A stretch of 64,000 nt of DNA from Planctomycetota bacterium (GTDB lineage Bacteria > Planctomycetota > UBA1135 > UBA2386), in NCBI GenBank assembly GCA_016794425.1, contig JAEUHR010000042.1, positions 62,001 through 126,000 of the forward strand. The letters run 5' to 3'. Below the pieces are notes generated by a model. It had not been told where the DNA came from, did not search any database, and saw only the letters and a program-made list of their open reading frames with translations. Of this stretch, positions 29,920-37,511 are shown in pieces. The first letter of the stretch is position 1, and every line of letters starts with the position of its first letter. Both the position numbers and the translations under genes were made by a program.

Positions 29920-29947
29920 TTGTGCATCGACACAGCAGCGATAGGCT
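29920..29947 (+). promoter_or_regulatory. Promoter of secreted paralogue B
   Basis: TTGTGC (29920-29925), 16-nt spacer, TAGGCT (29942-29947): same -10 and spacer length as the paralogue A promoter. The leader is about 38 nt. Confidence 0.55.
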
Positions 29948-29991
29948 GGCTGCACTCGCCGCCTGCCCGCTCGCGGTCCACCTCGGTTCCG

Positions 29992-32208
29992 ATGCCCAAG
30001 TCCCTCTCCCTGTCCGTGCTCGCGCTGGTCGCGGGCGGTCTCGCAGCCCAGTCCAACACCGTGCCCGGCCTCGACGGTCGCCTGACGATCGTCAGCGACC
30101 TGACCTACCAGGGCCGCACCGGCGCCGCCTACCCGAACGGCACGATCGGCGCGGCGATGCTGAACGAGATGTGCAACCCGGGCACGGTCGACATCCCGTG
30201 GTTCGCGGCGATGCAGTCGAACCACCCGAAGTTCGGCTTCCTGGTGGTGCGCGTCGCCAACGACCGCATCGAGCAGATCAGCGATCGCAGCTACTGCAAG
30301 CACGCGTTCTTCTCGGTCAACGCCGACGGCAGCTGCGGCACCTGCCAGTACCCGGGCAGCGGCAGCGAGATGGGCGTGCACTGCTCCGATACCTACGGCG
30401 TCGACAACAACGCCGACCGGACCTGGCTCGGCCCGGCCACCGAGATCAACCCGTGGCTCGGCACCTGGAACCCGGTCGGCAGCTACTTCGACATCGGTGA
30501 TCCGGCGCAGGCCGGCTACCCGCTGGCGGCGGACGGCGCGCGCAGCCTCAGCACCGGCTCGTTCAACGCCGTCAAGAACCGCGTCACGATCAAGGAGAGC
30601 GACCTGATCACGGCCGGGGCCGCCTACTACTACGGCATCCAGCTGATCCACGAGGGGGAGGCGCTGGCCAACCGCGGCGACAACCTCGCGTCGCGCGGCT
30701 TCAGCGCGAGCTGGAACGGCAGCACCTGGACGTTGCAGGACAACGCCGTGCCGCAGGCCTACGGTTCGATCCTGCAGCGCTGGTCCGGCGCGACGGTGAA
30801 CAGCGCCGGCAACGGCACCGACGACGGCCGCTTCTTCGTCGCGGTCAAGACCACGCCGCTCGGCGGCGGCATGTACCACTACGAGTACGCGGTCCACAAC
30901 GTCGACAACCAGCGCGGCGGCGCGACGTTCGTCGTGCCGATCGATGCGGCCGGCACGGCGTCGAACTTCACGTTCGGCGACATCGACGACAACGCCGCCA
31001 ACAACTGGACGGCGGCGCGCGTCGGCAACGAGCTGGTGTTCTCGGCGCCGGTCGGCAACGCGCTGCAGTGGAACACGATCTACAACTTCGGCTTCGACTG
31101 CAACGTGCAGCCGTCGACAGGTGCCTGCGACATCGACCAGGCGTTGCCCGGCGCCGGTTCGCTGAGCGTGTCGGTCACGACCAAGGTGCCGAGCGGCGTG
31201 CCCGGCGCGGACTTCGCACTCGTCGGCCAGGGTTGCGGCGCCTGCGCGGCGTCGTTCTACCAGTCGGGCGCGTTCGACCTCGCGAACTCGAAGATGCGCC
31301 TGAGCCTGGTCGGCGGCGCCTACTCGATCGGCTCGAGCGCGGCGGCCTATGTCGCGCCGACCGGCGGCAACCTGAACCAGGGCGACGACGACCAGGACGT
31401 CTACAACCTCGGCTTCTCGCTGCCCTACCCGGGTGGCACGACGACGCAGATCCGGATCTGCTCGAACGGTTTCGTGTCGCCCGCGGGCGACAACGGCACC
31501 GACTACACGCCGTCGGTCGCCGCGTTCCTGGCCGGCAACCCGCGCTGGGCGCCGTGCTGGCACGACCTGTCGCCGACCGGCGCCGGCAACGTCTACGCGC
31601 AGACCATCGCCGGCGTCGCCTACGTGACCTGGCTCAACGTGCCGAACTTCAGCGACGGGGCGCTGAACACGTTCCAGATGCAGTTCCGCGCCACCGGCCA
31701 GGTCGACTTCGTCTGGCAGGCGATGAACCCGTCGGGCACCGACTACGTGGTCGGCTGGACGCCCGGTGGCGGCGCGTCGAACCCGGGCTCGCGCGACCTG
31801 TCGGTCGACGTGCCGCTCGGCTTCTCGGTGTGCGGCGTCGATTCGGTGGCGCTGGCGATGACCGCGTCGGCGCGGCCGATCGTCAACACCACGGTGAACC
31901 TGCAGATCACCAACCTGCCGGCGAGCTCGCTGGGCGGCGTGATGGTGTTCTCGCCGACCGAGATCCCGGGCGGCATCGACCTCGGCTTCCTGAACATGGC
32001 GGGCTGCTTCGGCTACCAGCTGCCGGACATCCTGGGCTCGTTCTTCGCGGCGCCACCGCCGTCGGCGAACTGGCCGTTCACGGTGCCGAACGACACCGGC
32101 CTGGTCGGCCAGACGACGATGTTCCAGGGGCTGATGATCGCGCCGGGCTTCAACCCGGCGGGCTTCCTGACCACGAACGGCGTGCGTTTCCTCTACGGCC
32201 TGCTGTAG
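29992..32208 (+). CDS. Large secreted protein, paralogue B
   Basis: 738 residues from ATG 29992, signal peptide MPKSLSLSVLALVAGGLAAQ. Domain order is identical to paralogue A (AQSNTVPGLDG start, CGTCQYPGSGSEMGVHCSDT, EINPWLGTWNPVGSYFD, NLGFSLPYPGGTTTQIRICS, C-terminal PTEIPGGIDLGF). Two insertions and deletions in the first third (for example YPLAADGARSLS) balance out to the same total length. Most of the gene differs from A at many synonymous and amino-acid positions, but the last about 320 nt differ at only about ten positions. Function unknown; extracellular location is likely. It ends 13 nt from the convergent rsmE stop. Confidence 0.72.
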   Translation: MPKSLSLSVLALVAGGLAAQSNTVPGLDGRLTIVSDLTYQGRTGAAYPNGTIGAAMLNEMCNPGTVDIPWFAAMQSNHPKFGFLVVRVANDRIEQISDRSYCKHAFFSVNADGSCGTCQYPGSGSEMGVHCSDTYGVDNNADRTWLGPATEINPWLGTWNPVGSYFDIGDPAQAGYPLAADGARSLSTGSFNAVKNRVTIKESDLITAGAAYYYGIQLIHEGEALANRGDNLASRGFSASWNGSTWTLQDNAVPQAYGSILQRWSGATVNSAGNGTDDGRFFVAVKTTPLGGGMYHYEYAVHNVDNQRGGATFVVPIDAAGTASNFTFGDIDDNAANNWTAARVGNELVFSAPVGNALQWNTIYNFGFDCNVQPSTGACDIDQALPGAGSLSVSVTTKVPSGVPGADFALVGQGCGACAASFYQSGAFDLANSKMRLSLVGGAYSIGSSAAAYVAPTGGNLNQGDDDQDVYNLGFSLPYPGGTTTQIRICSNGFVSPAGDNGTDYTPSVAAFLAGNPRWAPCWHDLSPTGAGNVYAQTIAGVAYVTWLNVPNFSDGALNTFQMQFRATGQVDFVWQAMNPSGTDYVVGWTPGGGASNPGSRDLSVDVPLGFSVCGVDSVALAMTASARPIVNTTVNLQITNLPASSLGGVMVFSPTEIPGGIDLGFLNMAGCFGYQLPDILGSFFAAPPPSANWPFTVPNDTGLVGQTTMFQGLMIAPGFNPAGFLTTNGVRFLYGLL

Positions 32209-32220
32209 CCGCGGCGTCGG

Positions 32221-32940
32221 TCACGCCTCGGGGCGCCGCGCCGGCGCGCCGGGGCGGCAGCGCAGCAGCGCCGCGGCGACCAGCGCCGCGGTCTCGGTGC
32301 GCAGCACGTGCGGCGCCAGGCCCGCGGCGACGAACCCGGCCGCCTGCGCGGCCTCGGCCTCGTCGGCGGCGAAGCCGCCCTCGGGACCGATCAGCACCAG
32401 CACGTCGCCGGTCGCCGGCGCCAGCGCCGGCAGCGGCGGTGCCCCGGGCGTCGCGACGAACCGCGCCGCCGGCAGCGCCGCATCGCGCAGGAACGCCGCC
32501 AGTTCGCGCGGCGGCGCGATCGTCGGCAGCCAGTCGCGGTCGCACTGGCCGGCGGCGGCCCGCACGATGCGCTGCCAGCGTTCGAGCCGTTCGCCCTGCG
32601 GCCGCGTGCGCGCGGTCCACAGCGGGTGGAACACGTCGATGCCGACTTCGGTGCCGTGTTCGAACAGCCACTCGGCCCGCTGCAGCCGCGGCGGCGCGAA
32701 CGCGATCTGCACGCCGCTGCCGACCGCCGCGGCCTGCACGCTGGCGTCGACCTCGAGGTCGACCGCGTGGCGCCGCACCGCGGTGACCGTCGCCATGGCG
32801 CTGCCGCCGCGGCCGTCGGCGAGCCGCAGCGAATCGCCCGGCCGTGCGCGCAGCACGTGGGCGAGGTGGTGGGCCAGGTCACCGTCGACCGTGGCCGGGC
32901 CCGCAGGCGGCAGCGGCTGCACGAAGAAACGCGCCGGCAT
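32221..32940 (-). CDS. rsmE: 16S rRNA (uracil-1498-N3)-methyltransferase
   Basis: 239 residues from ATG 32940 (MPARFFVQPLPPAG). It has the RsmE plan: N-terminal PUA-like domain (HHLAHVLRARPGDSLRLADG), then the SPOUT/trefoil-knot methyltransferase with VLIGPEGGFAADEAEAA and the C-terminal knot LAPHVLRTETAALVAAALLR. The GPEGG and LRTETA motifs form the SAM pocket. It methylates U1498 in the 30S decoding region. A minus-strand TACGTT box 8 nt before the ATG suggests a leaderless transcript; the divergent FHA gene starts 178 nt away. Confidence 0.94.
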   Translation of the reverse strand: MPARFFVQPLPPAGPATVDGDLAHHLAHVLRARPGDSLRLADGRGGSAMATVTAVRRHAVDLEVDASVQAAAVGSGVQIAFAPPRLQRAEWLFEHGTEVGIDVFHPLWTARTRPQGERLERWQRIVRAAAGQCDRDWLPTIAPPRELAAFLRDAALPAARFVATPGAPPLPALAPATGDVLVLIGPEGGFAADEAEAAQAAGFVAAGLAPHVLRTETAALVAAALLRCRPGAPARRPEA

Positions 32941-32948
32941 CGGCGGCC

Positions 32949-32977
32949 AACGTAGCGCGTGGTCCGGCCGGTACGAA
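32949..32977 (-). promoter_or_regulatory. Promoter giving leaderless rsmE mRNA
   Basis: Minus strand: TTCGTA (32977-32972), 17-nt spacer, TACGTT (32954-32949), ending 8 nt before the ATG at 32940. Confidence 0.45.
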
Positions 32978-32991
32978 GTGACAGCAACCGC

Positions 32992-33019
32992 TTGCGGCTC
33001 GCGGCAGTGCAGGTAGCTT
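32992..33019 (+). promoter_or_regulatory. Promoter of the FHA/pseudopilin operon
   Basis: TTGCGG (32992-32997), 16-nt spacer, TAGCTT (33014-33019). It predicts a leader of about 93 nt before the FHA gene, longer than for most genes here, leaving room for post-transcriptional control of the long downstream operon. Confidence 0.5.
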
Positions 33020-33118
33020 GTGCCGGCGTCCGCCGCGCCCCGCCCCAGGCGCCGCGAACCCCGGCGGCCCGCGTGTCCCGCGGTGCCACGGCCCGGTCCG
33101 AGACCCCTCCGCATCCGC

Positions 33119-35056
33119 ATGGCCAACTACGTGCTCGAGATCCTCGACGGGGATCGCGCCGGTGACGTCCTGCCCGTGAGCGATCGCGCGCTGCGCATCG
33201 GCCGCAAGCCCGGCAACGACCTGGTGATCGCCGACGAGAAGACCTCGGGCGTGCACGCCGAAGTGGTGGTGGAAGGGGATCGCCACGTGCTGCGCGACCT
33301 CGGCTCCACGAACGGCACGTTCCTCGACGACAAGCGCGTCACCGAGATCGTGCTGACGCCCGGCGACATCGTCACGGTCGGCCGCGTGCGGCTGAAGTTC
33401 CGCGACGCCGCCGCCCCGGCCGCGTCGGCCGACGGCGACCTCGCGGTGCGGCGGCTCGATGCGGGCCGGCTGCAGCGGCGCGGCGGTTCGACGGCGGTGT
33501 TGGGCGTGGTGCTGGTCGCCGTGCTCGGCGGTGCCGGCTGGTTCTGGTGGCAGAGCCAGCCGAACGCGGCCGACAACGGCGCGGCGCCGGCGAAGCAGGC
33601 GCCGCTGGTCGTGACCGGCAACCGGCTGGCGGCGCCGGTCGCGGGCTGCGAGGACGAGTCGGGCTGGAACCTGCGCGCCGGCGGCGGCGGCTTCCAGCCG
33701 GCGGGCACGACCCACAGCGGCCGCGGCGCGTTCGAAGCGCTGCGCGGCCAGGCGGACGATGCGGCGGACTTCGCGCTGGCGACGCTGCAGGAAGCGCTGC
33801 CGGTGTTCGGCGGCCGCACGATGACGATCGCCGCGCACCTGACGACCAGCGGCGGCGGCCTCGCCGGTCTGCGCGCGGTCTGCTTCGCCAACGGCGACGC
33901 GTCGCCGTTCCGGTTCCGCACCGGCACGCCGATCGTCGCCCACGACGGCTGGCAGCGGGTCGAGGTCGTGGTCGCCGTGCCGGCGGGCTGCGACCGCCTG
34001 CAGCTCGAGGTGGTGGCGGTGTTGCCGGCGGCCGACGCCGCGGCGGCGGTCGACGACGTCGCCGTCGTCGAAGGTGGCGCCGCGACCGCGGTCGAACAGA
34101 AGCTCACCGAATCGAGCCAGACGCTGCAGGCGACCGGCGCCGCGCTGGCGGTCCGGTCGGTCGACGCCGACAACCCGGCGACGCTGCTCGACGTGCTGCC
34201 GCTGACGACGCCGCCGGCGTTCGCCGGCCTGCAGCGCGCGGGCCTGGTGGCGCTGTCCGACCTCGGCGCGAAGGTCTCCGCGACCGCCGGCGAGCGCAGC
34301 TTCCGGATCCAGGTCGAGGGCACCGCCGACGTGCAGCTGGTGTTCCCGGCCGACGCCGCGGGCGGCCTGATGGTCGACGCCGGCGGCGCCGGCTTCGTCG
34401 CGGCCGCGGCCGAGACGCAGTTCACCGCCGCGGCGCTGCTGCTCGGTGACCGCGCGACGCGCGCGCTGCTGCGCTTCGACGCGGCCACGGCCTGCGCCGG
34501 CCAGGTCGGCGGCGGCCGGTTCCGGCTCGGCGTGCAGGCGGCCGCGTTCGAGCTGGTGCTGGGCTTCCGCGGCGAGCGCCAGCAGGCCGCCGAACTGGTG
34601 CGCCAGGCGCAGCAGCTGGTCGCGGGCAGGGAGCCCGGTCGCGCGCTCGAACGGCTGCGCGAACTGGTGCGCACGGTGCCGATGGACACCGAGGTGCTGG
34701 CGCAGGCCCAGGCGCTGCGCACGCAGGTGCTGGCCGCGCAGAGCGCCGAGCTGCAGCAGCTGCAGGTCGACCTCGACGAGGCGGCGTTCTTCGACACGCG
34801 CGGCGGCTTCGCCCGCGTCGTGCGCGGCCTCGACGACGTGGTCGCGCGCTACGGCGAGGCCAACCTCGAGGATGCTGCCGCGGTCGCGGCGCTGCGCGAA
34901 CGCGCGGTCGCACGGCTGCGCACGATCGACGCCGCGGCGGTCGCGGCCGAGGCGCAGCGCCTGCGCGATCTGTCGCAGGCGTTCGCGGACCAGAACCAAC
35001 CCGGCCTCGCCAAGGTCGTGATGACCTACGTCGAGCAACACCTCGCACCGAAGTAG
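33119..35056 (+). CDS. FHA-domain membrane protein heading a pseudopilin operon
   Basis: 645 residues from ATG 33119 (MANYVLEILDGDRAGDVLPV). Residues about 5-95 are a FHA phosphopeptide-binding domain with LRIGRKPGNDLVI, KTSGVHAEV and LRDLGSTNGTFLDDKRV. A single TM helix (about 123-143, VLGVVLVAVLGGAGWFWW) follows, so FHA is cytoplasmic and the rest is periplasmic. The periplasmic part contains a jelly-roll-like carbohydrate-binding-type stretch (about 175-340, CEDESGWNLRAGGGGFQPAG, HDGWQRVEVVVAV, AAAVDDVAVVEGG), a second beta-rich region, then Arg/Glu/Leu-rich helices (about 480-645) like TPR or coiled coil. It precedes pilM by 21 nt. It may link Thr phosphorylation inside the cell to pilus assembly. 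This is inferred from FHA chemistry; no kinase is in view. Confidence 0.78.
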   Translation: MANYVLEILDGDRAGDVLPVSDRALRIGRKPGNDLVIADEKTSGVHAEVVVEGDRHVLRDLGSTNGTFLDDKRVTEIVLTPGDIVTVGRVRLKFRDAAAPAASADGDLAVRRLDAGRLQRRGGSTAVLGVVLVAVLGGAGWFWWQSQPNAADNGAAPAKQAPLVVTGNRLAAPVAGCEDESGWNLRAGGGGFQPAGTTHSGRGAFEALRGQADDAADFALATLQEALPVFGGRTMTIAAHLTTSGGGLAGLRAVCFANGDASPFRFRTGTPIVAHDGWQRVEVVVAVPAGCDRLQLEVVAVLPAADAAAAVDDVAVVEGGAATAVEQKLTESSQTLQATGAALAVRSVDADNPATLLDVLPLTTPPAFAGLQRAGLVALSDLGAKVSATAGERSFRIQVEGTADVQLVFPADAAGGLMVDAGGAGFVAAAAETQFTAAALLLGDRATRALLRFDAATACAGQVGGGRFRLGVQAAAFELVLGFRGERQQAAELVRQAQQLVAGREPGRALERLRELVRTVPMDTEVLAQAQALRTQVLAAQSAELQQLQVDLDEAAFFDTRGGFARVVRGLDDVVARYGEANLEDAAAVAALRERAVARLRTIDAAAVAAEAQRLRDLSQAFADQNQPGLAKVVMTYVEQHLAPK

Positions 35057-35077
35057 CCGAGAGCAGGATCCCGACCC

Positions 35078-36688
35078 ATGGCCAACAAAGCCACCGCCGT
35101 CGACATCGGCAGCCACAGCGCCAAGGTGCTGGTCGCGACGACCGGCAAACACGGCGTACGCGTGCTGCGCTTCGCCGGACTGCCGCGCGGCGAAGGTGAG
35201 ACCGCGATCTCGCTGGCGCAGGCCGGCATCCCGCTCGCGGGCTCGGTCTGCGGCCTCGCCGGCCGCGACATGACGCTGCGCTACAGCCAGGTGCCGCCGA
35301 CGCCGGACTGGCAGCTGCGCAACCTGATGGACCTCGAGATCCAGGACCTGGCGCAGCAGTCGGGCGGCACACTGTCCGCCGACTACAACCTGCTGCCGGC
35401 CCAGGACGAGGAAGCCGGCGTCGAGACCGTGCTGCTGGCGCTGGCCAAGGACGACGCGCTCGAACGGCTGCAGGGTGAGGTCGAGGGCGGCGGCGGTTCG
35501 GTCGCCGCGTTCGTGCCGAACTGCACCGCGCTCTACAACGCGTTCCTGAAGTGCGGTCCGGTCGAAGCCGACGCGGTCGTGTGCCTGGCGAACATCGGCC
35601 AGGAGACGATCGACATCGCGCTGGTCAAGGGCACCGATCTGCTGTTCGCGCGCAACCTCAGCGGCGGCACCAAGGTGCTCGACGACGCGATCGCGGCGGC
35701 GTTCCAGGTCGGCGGCCGCAAGGCCGAAGCGCTGAAGAAGGACCTGCTCGACCTCGATCCGACGAGCCGCGGTCGCTACGCCAGCGGCCAGGCCGAGAAG
35801 GTCACGATGGCGGCCGGCGGCGCGGCCGGCTCGCTGACCGCGGCGATCCAGAGTTCGCTCGCGTTCTGCAAGTCGCAGACGAAGATCGCCGACCTGCGGC
35901 TCGACAAGGTGCTGCTGTGCGGCGGCGGCGCGCGGCTGCGCGGCCTGCGGGCGATGCTGCGCGAGGCGCTGCGCGCGCCGGTCGAACTGTTCGACCCGTT
36001 CCAGAACCTCGACCTGTCCGAGCTGCCGCCGGCCGACGCCGAGCAGCTGCAGGCGATGCGGCACGAAGCGGTGGTCGCGCTGGGGCTCGCGGTCGGCCGC
36101 CTCGACGACACGCTCTACGCGCTCGAGATCCTGCCCGAAGCGGTGCGCAAGCGGCAGCGCTTCCAGCAGCGCACGGTGTGGAACATCCTCGCCGGCGCCG
36201 TGCTGGTGGGTCTGCTCGGCCTGCAGGCCGTGCGTGGCAAGGCCGACCTGGCCGACGCGCAGTCGTCGGTGGAAGTGGTCAAGCGCCGGATCGCCACCGC
36301 CAACGCGCTGCACGGCGAAGCCGAGGCCGTGATCGCGCAGAACAAGGTCGAGCGCGCGCTGGTCGACCACCTGGCGGCGCAGGCCCTGCCGCTGCACGGG
36401 CTGTTGCGCACGAGCCGCGCCGCGGTCGCGCACCTGCCGCCGCAGCTCTGGATCAAGAAGCTCGAGGTCGGCAGCGCCAGCGCGCGGCAGAAGCGGCCGC
36501 AGGTCGTGATCGACGGCGCCGGCAAGGAGCTGAACGGCGTCGAGGTCGGTCGCGTGGTGCAGGATTTCGTCAGCAAATTCAAGGCGGACCCGCTGCTGAC
36601 CGGCGCCAGCGCCGTCATGAAGCCGGGCCAGACCGTCGAGAGCACGCTGCTCTTCCAGCTCACGGTCGAGTTCGAGGAGGGCAACTGA
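35078..36688 (+). CDS. PilM-PilN fusion, pilus/pseudopilus assembly
   Basis: 536 residues. Residues about 1-350 are the actin-like PilM/GspL-cytoplasmic ATPase fold: ATAVDIGSHSAKVL (phosphate 1), SQVPPTPDWQLRNLMDLEIQ, CLANIGQETIDIAL (phosphate 2), NLSGGTKVLDDAI and VLLCGGGARLRGL (adenosine motif). Then a single TM (about 367-385, WNILAGAVLVGLLGLQAV) and a periplasmic coiled-coil plus ferredoxin-like part (about 386-536, LWIKKLEVGS ... ESTLLFQLTVEFE) as in PilN. In type IV pili PilM and PilN are usually separate; here they are one chain, as in GspL of type II secretion. The next gene overlaps by 1 nt. It should scaffold the inner-membrane assembly platform. Confidence 0.85.
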   Translation: MANKATAVDIGSHSAKVLVATTGKHGVRVLRFAGLPRGEGETAISLAQAGIPLAGSVCGLAGRDMTLRYSQVPPTPDWQLRNLMDLEIQDLAQQSGGTLSADYNLLPAQDEEAGVETVLLALAKDDALERLQGEVEGGGGSVAAFVPNCTALYNAFLKCGPVEADAVVCLANIGQETIDIALVKGTDLLFARNLSGGTKVLDDAIAAAFQVGGRKAEALKKDLLDLDPTSRGRYASGQAEKVTMAAGGAAGSLTAAIQSSLAFCKSQTKIADLRLDKVLLCGGGARLRGLRAMLREALRAPVELFDPFQNLDLSELPPADAEQLQAMRHEAVVALGLAVGRLDDTLYALEILPEAVRKRQRFQQRTVWNILAGAVLVGLLGLQAVRGKADLADAQSSVEVVKRRIATANALHGEAEAVIAQNKVERALVDHLAAQALPLHGLLRTSRAAVAHLPPQLWIKKLEVGSASARQKRPQVVIDGAGKELNGVEVGRVVQDFVSKFKADPLLTGASAVMKPGQTVESTLLFQLTVEFEEGN

Positions 36689-37497
36689 TGGATCCCGGCG
36701 CGTTCGTGCAGGAGAACAAGAAGTGGCTGATCGGCGTCGCCATCGGCGGCGTCGTCTACCTGGTCGCCAGCGCGGTGCTCGGTTCGATCTACGATGCCGA
36801 GGGCGCGCGCCGCGAGCAGCGCAACCTGCTGCGCCAGGCCGGTGGCACGCCGCTCTACGACAGCGCCGCGCTGACCGCGGCGAAGACCGAGGCCGAGCAG
36901 TTGCAGGCCGAACGGCAGCGCCTGCAGCAGGAACTCGCGTTCGTGCCGCAGGCGAAGTACGAGCTGGCCGGCCAGGGTGCCGCCGACGAGTACCTGTTCC
37001 AGGTCGGCCGCGCGCTGAAGCAGGCCGTGCTGAACGCGGCCGCCGAGCGCGACGTGCAGATCGCCGACAAGGACGTCGTCTGGGAGGTGCCGACCGGCGT
37101 CGACGAGATCCGCGGCGTGCTGTTCGGCCTCGAACTGCTCGACGAGTTCACGCAGCGGCTCTACGCGGCGCACGACGCGACGCGCGCCGCGAACCCGGAA
37201 GCGCCGGGCCTGCGTGCGGTCGGCAGCCTGCGCGTGGAACCACGCCGCGGCCAGCGCAGCGCCGCGCGCGCGACGCGCCCCGGCGACGTCGATCTGCGCG
37301 ACCTGCTGGTGCAGGAGCGCGTGTCGTTCCAGTTCCAGGCCGACGAGCCGACCTGCCAGCGCGTGCTGGAGTCGTGCCGCAAACCGGGCCGCACGCTGGT
37401 GCTGGAATCGTGGCAGATCCAGGCGCCGGCGCGGCTGGGCGAACCGTGCAGCGTCAAGGGCACGCTGCAGGGCATCGCATTCAAGGACCGGGAGTGA
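36688..37497 (+). CDS. PilO/GspM-like assembly-platform protein
   Basis: 269 residues, ATG sharing one base with the previous stop (TGATG). N-terminal single TM (WLIGVAIGGVVYLVASAVLG, about 14-33), then a coiled coil (AKTEAEQLQAERQRLQQEL, about 65-85), followed by an alpha/beta region with LLVQERVSFQFQADEPTCQR and a final beta stretch. Position, size and topology match PilO (or GspM), partner of PilN; sequence similarity is weak. An insertion of about 50 residues (AAHDATRAANPEAPGLRAVG and the Arg-rich part) interrupts the usual periplasmic fold. Ends 14 nt before the TPR gene. Confidence 0.65.
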   Translation: MDPGAFVQENKKWLIGVAIGGVVYLVASAVLGSIYDAEGARREQRNLLRQAGGTPLYDSAALTAAKTEAEQLQAERQRLQQELAFVPQAKYELAGQGAADEYLFQVGRALKQAVLNAAAERDVQIADKDVVWEVPTGVDEIRGVLFGLELLDEFTQRLYAAHDATRAANPEAPGLRAVGSLRVEPRRGQRSAARATRPGDVDLRDLLVQERVSFQFQADEPTCQRVLESCRKPGRTLVLESWQIQAPARLGEPCSVKGTLQGIAFKDRE

Positions 37498-37511
37498 GGG
37501 AGCCGTAAGAC

